From positions 469,001 through 533,000 of the forward strand of contig NZ_CP079203.1 in NCBI RefSeq assembly GCF_019297835.1: DNA of 64,000 nt, written 5' to 3'. Made by a program: the position numbers and the translations under genes. Source of the DNA: Sphingomonas sanguinis. Lineage in GTDB: Bacteria > Pseudomonadota > Alphaproteobacteria > Sphingomonadales > Sphingomonadaceae. Below are positions 34,043 through 42,052 of the stretch, piece after piece (position 1 is the stretch's first letter; each line of letters opens with the position of its first letter). The notes beneath the pieces are model-generated. The model saw only the letters and a list, made by a program, of their open reading frames with translations. It searched no databases and was not told the origin of the DNA.

Positions 34043-34321
34043 GTGCCCGGTCCGCGCTGGCGCGCGGCGGAGGCGGCGCTGCTGATCGTCGAGCCGCTGG
34101 ATATGTTCACGGCAATCTTCCACCGGCCCTCGGGCGTCACCCATTTGCTGAACGAACCGGCGCCCCAGATCCTCGAAGCATTGGCGCAAGAGCCGCTGAA
34201 CAAGGACGCGTTGCTTGCCCGGCTGTCGGAACGTTACGATCTGGGCGATGCTGACGGTGCGGCGTTGCTCGACGTTCGGCTGACCGAACTCGAAGCGGCC
34301 GGATTGGTCGACCGGGTGTGA
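34043..34321 (+). CDS. PqqD-like protein of an HprK-related (HPr-rel-A) system
   Basis: 92-residue PqqD-fold protein starting at GTG 34043 with AGGGG at good spacing. The pattern of three strands and three helices is visible: LLIVEPLDMFTAIFHRPSG, VTHLLNEPAPQILEAL, LLARLSERYDL and LLDVRLTELEAAGLVDRV. PqqD domains bind leader peptides and present them to modifying enzymes in RiPP pathways. Its stop overlaps the start of the kinase gene (GTGTGA). It matches what I recall as the PqqD family protein of the HPr-rel-A system; the peptide it binds is unknown. Confidence 0.86.
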   Translation: MPGPRWRAAEAALLIVEPLDMFTAIFHRPSGVTHLLNEPAPQILEALAQEPLNKDALLARLSERYDLGDADGAALLDVRLTELEAAGLVDRV

Positions 34322-35163
34322 GGCACCAGATTACGTTACGCGTGGGGCCAGTCGGCTTTCGGATCGGATCGGACTGGCGTACGCCGATCGCCGCGCTCGA
34401 CGTGCTGTACCGCGATTATCCTCGCCCGGAATTTGCCGACTACAACGTCCGGCTGGAGGCGGTATCGCCCCTGCGGCGCTGGTTCCGTCCGTCGGTCCGC
34501 GTGGCGGGGGATTACTGGCTGTCGGATGCGTCGCCCCTGCCGCTGGCGCAGGGACTGCTGGCGGCGGAGATGGGGATGAACCTGCAGGTCGCGCTGGGGC
34601 ATCGCCGCCATTTGCTGCTCCACGCTGCGGTCGTTGCGCGTGGCGACCGGGCGATCCTGTTGAGCGGCGTGTCGGGCGCGGGCAAGTCGACGCTGGCGAT
34701 GATGCTGTCGGAACGGGGCTGGCGGTTTATGGGCGACGAATTTGCGATGATCGACTCGGACACCGGCTGGGCGCATCCTTTTCCCCGGCCGGTCAGCCTG
34801 AAGAACGAAAGTCTGGCCCTCATTCCCGACGGCTATCGCGTCGGGCCGTTGCTGGCGGGAACGCCCAAGGGCGATGTCCGGCACGTCGCGCCACCGGCCG
34901 CCGCCATCGCTGCGATGGAGCAGCCCGCCCGGCCCGTCCTGCTGGTCTTCCCGAGGTTCGGTTTTCCCTCCGCCTTGAGCGGGCTGGCGCCGACCGAAAC
35001 CTTCGTCCGCCTGACCCAGGCGTCGACCAATTATGTCGCGATGGGCGAGGCCGGGTTCCGCACGCTCACCCGGCTGCGTGCGGAAGTGCCCTCGGTGACG
35101 CTGGACTATCCCGATGGGGAAGCGGGTGTGGCGGCGATCGAAGCCTTGTGGGACGCGCTGTGA
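34318..35163 (+). CDS. HprK-related kinase A
   Basis: 281 residues from GTG 34318. The central part is an HPr kinase/phosphorylase-like fold: Walker A GVSGAGKST at residues 117-125, preceded by HRRHLLLHAAVVARGDRAIL, followed by FMGDEFAMID (the acidic GDE/D pair) and PRPVSLKNESL. It lacks the N-terminal HPr-sensing domain of true HprK, and no HPr gene is near. Related kinases phosphorylate a serine at the end of lasso-peptide precursors (PadeK type). It is translationally coupled to both neighbours, so kinase, PqqD-like protein and nucleotidyltransferase act together. The substrate is not known. Confidence 0.88.
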   Translation: MRHQITLRVGPVGFRIGSDWRTPIAALDVLYRDYPRPEFADYNVRLEAVSPLRRWFRPSVRVAGDYWLSDASPLPLAQGLLAAEMGMNLQVALGHRRHLLLHAAVVARGDRAILLSGVSGAGKSTLAMMLSERGWRFMGDEFAMIDSDTGWAHPFPRPVSLKNESLALIPDGYRVGPLLAGTPKGDVRHVAPPAAAIAAMEQPARPVLLVFPRFGFPSALSGLAPTETFVRLTQASTNYVAMGEAGFRTLTRLRAEVPSVTLDYPDGEAGVAAIEALWDAL

Positions 35164-36176
35164 CGGCCGTGGAAGCACTCGTCGCGCTGTTGCGCGATCC
35201 CTCGCGCGCGGACACCATCGATCTGCCGCGCTGGACCGAGGTGCTTGCGGTTGCGCGGGCCGAGACGCTGGCGGGCACTCTGGCGTATCGGCTCGATGGC
35301 CTTCCTGTGCCCGAGGCAGTAGCCAATGCCCTCGCCGAGGCGCGGATCGATGCCGCCGAGGCGCGGCGAACGGCCTTATGGGAAGCGGACCGCGTGGCGC
35401 TGGCGCTGCGGCCTCTGGGGCACCCGGTCATTCTGCTCAAGGGGACGGCCTTCGTGGCCGCTGGGCTGGCGGCGGGGCAGGGGCGCGGTATCGGTGATTG
35501 CGATATCCTGCTGCCGAGAAACCTGCTCGATCATGCCGAAAAGCTGCTGATCGATGCCGGGTGGGAGTGGATGAAGTCCGATCCCTATGACGATCTCTAT
35601 TATCGCCGCTGGATGCATGAGCTTGCTCCGCTGGTACATGGCGAGCGGGGGCGCATGGTCGATGTCCACCATACGATCCTGCCGCCGATTGCGCGACCGA
35701 AACCTGACGCGCAGGCCCTGATCGCCGATGCAGAGCCGCTGGGCGGTAACCTCGCCGCGTTGTGTCATGCGGACATGATCGTCCATGCGGCGGCGCATCT
35801 CTTTGCCGATGGCGAATTGGCGGGCGGCCTGCGCAACCTCTGGGACATCCACGCGCTGATCGGGGAACGGGGCTTGGATCGGCTGGAGGAGCGTGCGGCG
35901 CTTCATGGCCTGTCGGCGGCGGTCGATCGCGCGCTGCGATTGAGCCATGCGCTCTATGGGACGAGCGTTCCGGAACGATGCCGACGCCTGCCCCTGCTGG
36001 ACCATCTCTACCGGTGGCGCCTGTTGGCCCGCGACGGTTGGGGGCGGGAGCGGCGCAAGGTGCTGCGCATGGCCTTTTACATTCGATCCCACCTCATCCG
36101 GATGCCGCTGCCGATGCTCGCCCGACATCTATGGATCAAATGGCGGAAGGGGAAAGCCGCGTCAGTGTCGGGATAA
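35160..36176 (+). CDS. Nucleotidyltransferase family protein of the HprK-related cassette
   Basis: 338 residues from GTG 35160, overlapping the kinase stop (GTGA). It belongs to the uncharacterised NTP_transf_5-like group: N-terminal helices, then HPVILLKGTAFVAAGLAAGQ and GIGDCDILLPRNLLDHAEKL with the metal-binding D113-x-D115, then VDVHHTILPP and LCHADMIVHAAAHLFADGEL, and a helical basic C-terminus. Similar enzymes accompany HprK-like kinases in paeninodin-type lasso clusters (PadeN). The last 41 bases overlap the end of the convergent gph gene. Activity is unproven. Confidence 0.86.
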   Translation: MTAVEALVALLRDPSRADTIDLPRWTEVLAVARAETLAGTLAYRLDGLPVPEAVANALAEARIDAAEARRTALWEADRVALALRPLGHPVILLKGTAFVAAGLAAGQGRGIGDCDILLPRNLLDHAEKLLIDAGWEWMKSDPYDDLYYRRWMHELAPLVHGERGRMVDVHHTILPPIARPKPDAQALIADAEPLGGNLAALCHADMIVHAAAHLFADGELAGGLRNLWDIHALIGERGLDRLEERAALHGLSAAVDRALRLSHALYGTSVPERCRRLPLLDHLYRWRLLARDGWGRERRKVLRMAFYIRSHLIRMPLPMLARHLWIKWRKGKAASVSG

Positions 36177-36831
36177 GCTCGGCATAGCCGTCGATGATCG
36201 CATCGGCCCCCAGCGCCTCGACCGGCTGGCTGAGGAAACCGAAGGAGCAGGCGATGACCGGCAGCCCCGCCGCCCGGGCGGCCTGGACGTCGAAGATCGA
36301 ATCACCGACGAACGCCGCCGATCCTCCGCCGCATTGCTCGACCAGCGCTTGGATCGGCCTGGGCGAGGGCTTGGCGACGCCCAGCGTATCGCCGCCGATG
36401 ATTGATGCGAAGCGATCGGTCAGTCCAAGCGATTGCAGGATCGCTCGTGCAAAACGTTCCAGCTTGTTGGTCATGATGCCCAGCGCCACGCCGCGCGCCG
36501 CCAGTTCGTCCAACGCCTCGATCGCGCCGAGAAAGGGCGCCGTGTGCACCGCCAGATTCGCTTCATAATGGTCGAGCAGCAGGCGGTGCAGCCGGTCGAG
36601 CGTTTCGGTGTCATAGCCGCCACCGGTCGCGTCCAGCCCATGCTGCAACATCGCGCGTGCGCCGCCGCCGATCATCGGCTTGACGGCCTGGACACTCAGC
36701 GGTGCCCGGCCGATCGAAGCCAGCGCATGATTGACGGCGGCGGCCAGGTCGCCGCTGGTGTCCAACAACGTGCCGTCCAGGTCGAAGCCCACGATGGCGA
36801 AGGGAAAACCATGCGATGAATTGACGTCCAT
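36136..36831 (-). CDS. gph: Phosphoglycolate phosphatase (HAD family)
   Basis: 231-residue HAD hydrolase from ATG 36831. Motif I FDLDGTLLDTSGDLAAAVN with the nucleophile Asp, the helical cap, motif II LGIMTNK, motif III Lys in GVAKPSPRPIQAL and motif IV FVGDSIFDVQAARAAG. The LDTSGDLAAAVN start and cap favour phosphoglycolate phosphatase, which removes 2-phosphoglycolate made in DNA end repair. It is divergent from glmU and convergent with the nucleotidyltransferase gene, overlapping its last 41 bases. Confidence 0.88.
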   Translation of the reverse strand: MDVNSSHGFPFAIVGFDLDGTLLDTSGDLAAAVNHALASIGRAPLSVQAVKPMIGGGARAMLQHGLDATGGGYDTETLDRLHRLLLDHYEANLAVHTAPFLGAIEALDELAARGVALGIMTNKLERFARAILQSLGLTDRFASIIGGDTLGVAKPSPRPIQALVEQCGGGSAAFVGDSIFDVQAARAAGLPVIACSFGFLSQPVEALGADAIIDGYAELIPTLTRLSPSAI

Positions 36832-36893
36832 GTTCGGTCCCGGTGCAGTCTCCGACTGGCCTTGACCGGAAATCCATGGCAGGCGCAACCGTC

Positions 36894-38258
36894 ATGACGA
36901 GACCGATCGCCGCCATCATCCTCGCTGCGGGTAAGGGCACCCGCATGAAGTCCGACCTGCACAAGGTCCTGCATCCCATTGCCGGGCGGCCGATGCTGCT
37001 CCACCTGATCGATAGCGTGAAGGCCTTGTCGCCCGAGCGCATGGTCGTGGTGACGGGCGCGGGGCGCGAGCAAGTCGAGGCGGCGGTCGCTCCGCTCGGC
37101 GTTGCCACCGCGCTGCAGGCCAAGCAGTTGGGTACCGGTCATGCCGTCGCGCAGGCCCACGAGGCACTGGCCGGGTTCGATGGCGATGTGCTGATCCTCT
37201 ACGGCGACGTTCCGCTGGTCGAGGCGCGGACCATGCGCGCGATGATCGACCGGCTCGGCGAAGCCGACGCCCCCGCCGCCGTGGTGCTGGGTTTCCGACC
37301 TGCCGATCCCGCCGCCTATGGCCGCGTGATCGCAGATGGGAGCGGCCGGATCGACCGGATGGTCGAGTTCAAGGATGCCGATCCCGAAGAACGCGCCGTA
37401 ACCCTCTGCAATTCCGGCCTGATGGCCGTGCGTTCGACAGACTTGTTCGGCTTGCTCGACCGGGTCGGCAACGACAATGCGGCGGGAGAATACTATCTGC
37501 CCGACATCGTCATGCTCGCCGCCGCCGATGGCCGCCACTCCGCCGTGATCGAGACGGGCGCGGCTGAGGTTGCAGGTGTAAACAGCCGCGCCGAACTGTC
37601 GGTGGTCGAGGGCGACTGGCAGGCGCGCCGCCGCGCGCGCGCGATGGTCGAAGGAGCGACGCTGATCGCGCCGGACACGGTCTGGTTTTCGCACGATACC
37701 CGGCTCGGCCGCGATGTGGTGATCGAGCCGCATGTGGTCTTCGGCCCCGGCGTCCATGTCGCGGACGGCGTGAACATCCATGCCTTTAGTCATCTGGAGG
37801 GCGCGACCGTCGCCACCGGCGCCGACATCGGTCCCTATGCCCGGCTGCGTCCCGGCGCGGACGTGCGCGAAGGCGCGCGGGTCGGCAATTTCGTCGAGAT
37901 GAAGAAGGCCGTGCTCGGCCCCGGTGCCAAGGCCAATCACCTGACCTATCTGGGCGATGCCGAGGTGGGCGCGGGCGCCAATATCGGCGCGGGCACCATC
38001 ACCTGCAACTACGACGGCTTCCTGAAGTACCGGACCGTGATCGGCGAGGGCGCCTTCATCGGCTCCAACTCGGCGCTGGTCGCGCCCGTCACCATAGGCG
38101 CGGGTGCGATCGTCGGGGCGGGATCGGTCGTGACGAGCGATGTGGAGGCCGACGCCCTCGCCCTCGTCCGCGCCGAGCGGCAGACGAAGGCCGGTTGGGC
38201 CAAGCGTTTCAGAGACATGATGACGGCCAAGAAGGCCGCAAAAAAGGCTGGGGAGTAA
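36894..38258 (+). CDS. glmU: Bifunctional UDP-GlcNAc pyrophosphorylase / glucosamine-1-phosphate acetyltransferase
   Basis: 454 residues; makes UDP-N-acetylglucosamine for peptidoglycan and lipid A. N-terminal uridylyltransferase with AAIILAAGKGTRMKSDLHKVLH and the LILYGDVPLVEA region; C-terminal left-handed beta-helix acetyltransferase with RVGNFVEMKKAVLGPGAKAN (part) and ITCNYDGFLKYRTVIGEGAF (part). Start at ATG 36894 by homology to the usual GlmU beginning; ATG 36876 is also in frame with a slightly better ribosome site. It is four bases upstream of glmS, so both enzymes of the pathway are made together. Confidence 0.96.
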   Translation: MTRPIAAIILAAGKGTRMKSDLHKVLHPIAGRPMLLHLIDSVKALSPERMVVVTGAGREQVEAAVAPLGVATALQAKQLGTGHAVAQAHEALAGFDGDVLILYGDVPLVEARTMRAMIDRLGEADAPAAVVLGFRPADPAAYGRVIADGSGRIDRMVEFKDADPEERAVTLCNSGLMAVRSTDLFGLLDRVGNDNAAGEYYLPDIVMLAAADGRHSAVIETGAAEVAGVNSRAELSVVEGDWQARRRARAMVEGATLIAPDTVWFSHDTRLGRDVVIEPHVVFGPGVHVADGVNIHAFSHLEGATVATGADIGPYARLRPGADVREGARVGNFVEMKKAVLGPGAKANHLTYLGDAEVGAGANIGAGTITCNYDGFLKYRTVIGEGAFIGSNSALVAPVTIGAGAIVGAGSVVTSDVEADALALVRAERQTKAGWAKRFRDMMTAKKAAKKAGE

Positions 38259-38262
38259 GACT

Positions 38263-40086
38263 ATGTGCGGTATCGTGGGAATTCTGGGCGGCGATGACGT
38301 CGCCGAGCGGCTGCTCGATGGTCTGCGACGTCTGGAATATCGCGGCTATGATTCGGCCGGGATCGCGACGATCGATCAGGGTGAGATCGAGCGTCGCCGT
38401 GCTTCGGGCAAGCTGGTCAATCTGGCCAAGGAACTGGCGGCGCATCCGCTGCCCGGTTCGATCGGCATCGCGCATACCCGTTGGGCGACGCATGGCGGCC
38501 CGACCACGAACAACGCGCACCCCCATGCCACCGATCACGTCGCGGTCGTCCACAACGGGATCATCGAGAATTTCAAGGCGCTCCGCGACGAATTGATCGG
38601 GCGCGGCCGTGTCTTTACTAGCGAAACCGATACCGAAGTCGTCGCGCATCTGGTCAGCGAGAAGGTCGAGCAGGGCCTCGATCCCGTCGCCGCCGTCCGT
38701 GAGGTGCTGCCGCGCCTGCACGGCGCCTTCGCGCTCGCCATCCTGTTCCGCGACCAGCCCGACATGCTGATCGGCGCGCGGCTCGGTTCGCCGCTGGTCG
38801 TCGGCTATGGTGATGACGAGACCTATCTCGGTTCGGACGCACTGGCGCTGGCGCCGTTGACCCAGCGTATCGCCTATCTGGACGAAGGCGACTGGGTGGT
38901 CTGCACGCGTGAGGGCGCACAGGTCTATGATCGCGACAACAACCCCGTCGACCGCCCCGTCACGCTGTCGGGCGTCACCGGCGCGCTGATCGATAAGGGC
39001 AATCACCGCCACTTCATGCAGAAGGAAATCTACGAGCAGCCGATCGTCGTTGCCCAGACGCTGCGCTCGTATCTCCAGCGGCTGGAGGGCAAGGTGGCGC
39101 TGCCCATCCCCGACTTCGACCTGTCGGGCATCAAGCGCGTGACCATCGTCGCTTGCGGGACCAGCTTCTATGCGGGCATGGTCGCCAAATACTGGTTCGA
39201 GCAATTCGCCCGCGTGCCCGTCGACCTCGATGTCGCCTCCGAGTTCCGCTACCGCGCGCCGGTGATGGAGCCGGGCGGCCTGATGATCGTCATCAGCCAG
39301 TCGGGCGAGACCGCCGACACGCTGGCGGCGCTTCGCCATGCCAAGGGCGAGGGTCAAACGATCGCTGCGGTGGTCAATGTGCCGACCAGCTCGATGGCGC
39401 GCGAGGCCGACCTGTTGCTGCCGACCCATGCCGGGCCGGAGATCGGCGTCGCCTCGACCAAGGCGTTCACCTGCCAGTTGAGCGTACTTGCCGCGCTCGC
39501 CGCCAATCTTGCCAAGGCCAAGGGGCGGCTGTCGGCGGACGAGGAAAAGCAGATCGTCCGCCACCTGTCCGAAGCGCCCGCCGCGATCAACGGCGCGCTG
39601 GCCTATGACGAGGCGATCGAGGGCATGGCCGGTGCGGTCGCGGGCGCGCGCGACGTGCTCTATCTGGGGCGTGGCACCGACTATCCGCTGGCGCTGGAGG
39701 GCGCCCTGAAGCTGAAGGAGATCAGCTATATCCATGCCGAGGGCTATGCCGCAGGCGAAATGAAGCATGGCCCTATTGCCCTAATCGACGAATCGGTACC
39801 CGTTATCGTCATCGCGCCGTCGGGTCCGCTGTTCGAAAAGACCGTATCGAACATGCAGGAAGTGCAGGCACGCGGCGGCAAGGTGATCCTGATTTCGGAC
39901 TATGACGGGATCGAGGCCGCGGGCGACGGCTGCATCGCCACGATCACCATGCCCAAGGTGCACCCGCTGATCGCGCCGATCGTCTATGCGGTGCCCGTCC
40001 AGCTCTTGGCCTATCACGTCGCGGTCGCCAAGGGGACCGATGTCGACCAGCCGCGCAATCTGGCAAAGAGTGTGACCGTCGAATAA
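38263..40086 (+). CDS. glmS: Glutamine--fructose-6-phosphate aminotransferase
   Basis: 607 residues. Catalytic Cys directly after the initiator Met (MCGIVGILGG), glutaminase domain with HTRWATHGGPTTNNAHPH, then two SIS sugar-isomerase domains (ACGTSFYAGMVAKYWFEQFA with ISQSGETADTLAAL, and YLGRGTDYPLALEGALKLKE) and the end AVAKGTDVDQPRNLAKSVTVE with the usual D-x-P-R-N-L-A-K-S-V-T. It converts fructose-6-phosphate and glutamine into glucosamine-6-phosphate. Coupled to glmU. No glmS ribozyme-like leader is possible in the 4-base gap. Confidence 0.97.
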   Translation: MCGIVGILGGDDVAERLLDGLRRLEYRGYDSAGIATIDQGEIERRRASGKLVNLAKELAAHPLPGSIGIAHTRWATHGGPTTNNAHPHATDHVAVVHNGIIENFKALRDELIGRGRVFTSETDTEVVAHLVSEKVEQGLDPVAAVREVLPRLHGAFALAILFRDQPDMLIGARLGSPLVVGYGDDETYLGSDALALAPLTQRIAYLDEGDWVVCTREGAQVYDRDNNPVDRPVTLSGVTGALIDKGNHRHFMQKEIYEQPIVVAQTLRSYLQRLEGKVALPIPDFDLSGIKRVTIVACGTSFYAGMVAKYWFEQFARVPVDLDVASEFRYRAPVMEPGGLMIVISQSGETADTLAALRHAKGEGQTIAAVVNVPTSSMAREADLLLPTHAGPEIGVASTKAFTCQLSVLAALAANLAKAKGRLSADEEKQIVRHLSEAPAAINGALAYDEAIEGMAGAVAGARDVLYLGRGTDYPLALEGALKLKEISYIHAEGYAAGEMKHGPIALIDESVPVIVIAPSGPLFEKTVSNMQEVQARGGKVILISDYDGIEAAGDGCIATITMPKVHPLIAPIVYAVPVQLLAYHVAVAKGTDVDQPRNLAKSVTVE

Positions 40087-40163
40087 CTGTCCATTTACGT
40101 CACTTTAAGCCTCCTTGGTTACCATCTGTTTCATTATTGAGTAATCTGACGGGTGGTAGCCGG

Positions 40164-42041
40164 ATGCGTATTCTGATCGTCGACGACGAACCGGCCGTTC
40201 ATGAAAGCTATGAATTGTGCTTTTCGGGCGGGGACCGGGCGCTCGATGCCATGGCAGCTGAGCTGTTTGGTGAGTCTGCGGGCGAGGGCATGGCGGACAT
40301 GCTCTTCGAGCGTCAGCACTGTCATCAGGGGCTGGAGGCGGTAGCGGCGGTCGAGCGCGCCAGAGCCGAAGGCGCGCCCTTTGCCGTCGCCTTTATCGAC
40401 ATGCGCATGCCGCCGGGGATTGACGGTCGCGAGACCGCCCGCCGCATCCGCGCACTCGATCCCGATGTTCATCTCGTCATCGTCACCGGCTATTCCGACT
40501 TTTCTCCCGCCGAGATCGGCAAGGTCGCTGGCCCCGCCGACAAGATCTTCTACATCGCCAAGCCCTTCGAGGTCAGCGAGGTGCGGCAGATGGCGAACGC
40601 CCTGTGCCGTCGCTGGGACAATGACCGCGAGCTGGCCGCCGCACGTGCGCTACTTGCCGAGCAGGTCGTCACGCTGGAGGAGAAGAGCGCCGAGCTGGAG
40701 GCCAATGAAAGCCGGGCGATGCATATCGCCATGCACGACACGCTGACCGACGCCCCCAATCGCGCCGCTTTCCTGCGCGGCCTGACGGAGCGGGGGCGGC
40801 AGGGCGGCCTGTTCGTCACCGCGATGCTCGACCTCGACCGGTTCAAGCTGGTCAACGACACGCTCGGGCATCTGGCGGGCGACGAGCTGATCCGCGAGGT
40901 GTGCGCGACCATTCAGGCGACGGCACCCATGGGCGCGATGGTGGCCCGGCTGGGCGGGGACGAGTTCGGCATCTTCTTCGACGCCGAGGAGATCGACTTC
41001 GCCGTAACATCATGCGACCGGATCGTGACCGCCTGCGCATCGACCTTCAACGTGCTGGGCCATGCGGTACGCTGCGGCGCGTCGTGCGGGCTGGTGATGA
41101 GCCAGCCGGGCGGCGAGCGCGATCCGGCCGATCTGGTTCGGCAGGCCGATATGGCATTGAACGAGGCCAAGCGGTCTGGGCGCAACACCGTGCGCGTGTT
41201 CGATGCCAGCATGGACGAGGGTATCCGCGTCCGCCGCGAGATCGAGGCCGGATTGAGCCAGGCCATCGCCCGCGACGAGCTGAGCTTGGCTTTCCAGCCG
41301 ATCGTCGGTCGCGGCAATCTCGACATCGTCGGTTTCGAGGCGCTGGTGCGCTGGAACACGCCGGAGCGAGGCGCGATCAGTCCGGCGATCTTCATCCCGC
41401 GGGCCGAGGAAAGCCACCTGATCCACGAGCTGGGCGACTGGATCCTCGACCATGCACTGGCCGAGCTTCAGCATTGGCCGGGCCAATATGTCTCGGTCAA
41501 TTTCAGCCCGATCCAGTTCCGCCGCTCGCACTTCGTCGGCAACGTCATGGATAGCGTGCGGCGTGCAGGCGTCGAGCCGCAGCGTGTGCAGATCGAGATT
41601 ACCGAGACGGCGATCTTCGACGATGCCGAACATGCCGCCCACACCCTCTGCGAGCTTCGCAAGCTGGGCTTCCGTATCGCGCTCGACGATTTCGGGACTG
41701 GCTATTCCAGCCTGTATAATATCCGCAAATTCGCGCTCGACTGCCTGAAGATCGACCGCAGCTTCATCGACGGCATGGGCCGCGAGCGCGAGTCCGCAGC
41801 GATCGTCCATTCGATCATCCATCTTGGCCGGGCGCTGGGGCTGGGGGTGATCGCCGAGGGCGTGGAAACCGAATCCCAGGCACAGGCGCTCCGGGTCGCG
41901 GGAGCCAGCCATTTGCAGGGCTATCTGTTTTCCAAGCCCGTCCCCGCTGCCGAAGCACGCGCCTTGGCAGAGCGGAAATATATGTCGTTGTCGGGCGAAC
42001 TTGCGGCAACGCCGACGCTGGTCGCGGGCATGGCGGGCTGA
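40164..42041 (+). CDS. Response regulator with GGDEF and EAL domains (c-di-GMP turnover)
   Basis: 625 residues from ATG 40164, where MRILIVDDEPAVHESYELC starts the receiver; an in-frame start at 40137 adds nine residues. The receiver keeps the Asp pocket (VDDE), acceptor Asp in VAFIDMRMPPGIDG and Lys in IAKPFE, but has an insertion of about 30 residues before the acceptor strand. A coiled linker leads to GGDEF (RLGGDEFGIFF, active-site intact; no RxxD inhibitory site at the expected place; unusual DTLTDAPNR for DxLTGLPNR) and a complete EAL domain (FEALVRW, NFSPIQFR, EITETAIF, DDFGTGYSS, LKIDRSF, EGVETE). It can in principle make and break c-di-GMP. A kinase gene follows after 11 bases. Confidence 0.93.
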   Translation: MRILIVDDEPAVHESYELCFSGGDRALDAMAAELFGESAGEGMADMLFERQHCHQGLEAVAAVERARAEGAPFAVAFIDMRMPPGIDGRETARRIRALDPDVHLVIVTGYSDFSPAEIGKVAGPADKIFYIAKPFEVSEVRQMANALCRRWDNDRELAAARALLAEQVVTLEEKSAELEANESRAMHIAMHDTLTDAPNRAAFLRGLTERGRQGGLFVTAMLDLDRFKLVNDTLGHLAGDELIREVCATIQATAPMGAMVARLGGDEFGIFFDAEEIDFAVTSCDRIVTACASTFNVLGHAVRCGASCGLVMSQPGGERDPADLVRQADMALNEAKRSGRNTVRVFDASMDEGIRVRREIEAGLSQAIARDELSLAFQPIVGRGNLDIVGFEALVRWNTPERGAISPAIFIPRAEESHLIHELGDWILDHALAELQHWPGQYVSVNFSPIQFRRSHFVGNVMDSVRRAGVEPQRVQIEITETAIFDDAEHAAHTLCELRKLGFRIALDDFGTGYSSLYNIRKFALDCLKIDRSFIDGMGRERESAAIVHSIIHLGRALGLGVIAEGVETESQAQALRVAGASHLQGYLFSKPVPAAEARALAERKYMSLSGELAATPTLVAGMAG

Positions 42042-42052
42042 CCGGTTACAGT

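Noticed and set aside
33554..36176. A complete lasso-peptide cluster
   Set aside because: There is no asparagine-synthetase-like cyclase, transglutaminase-like protease or ABC exporter nearby, and the first gene encodes a Tat-exported protein rather than a short precursor.
36894..40086. A glmS ribozyme or riboswitch before glmS
   Set aside because: glmS starts 4 bases after glmU, so no leader exists.
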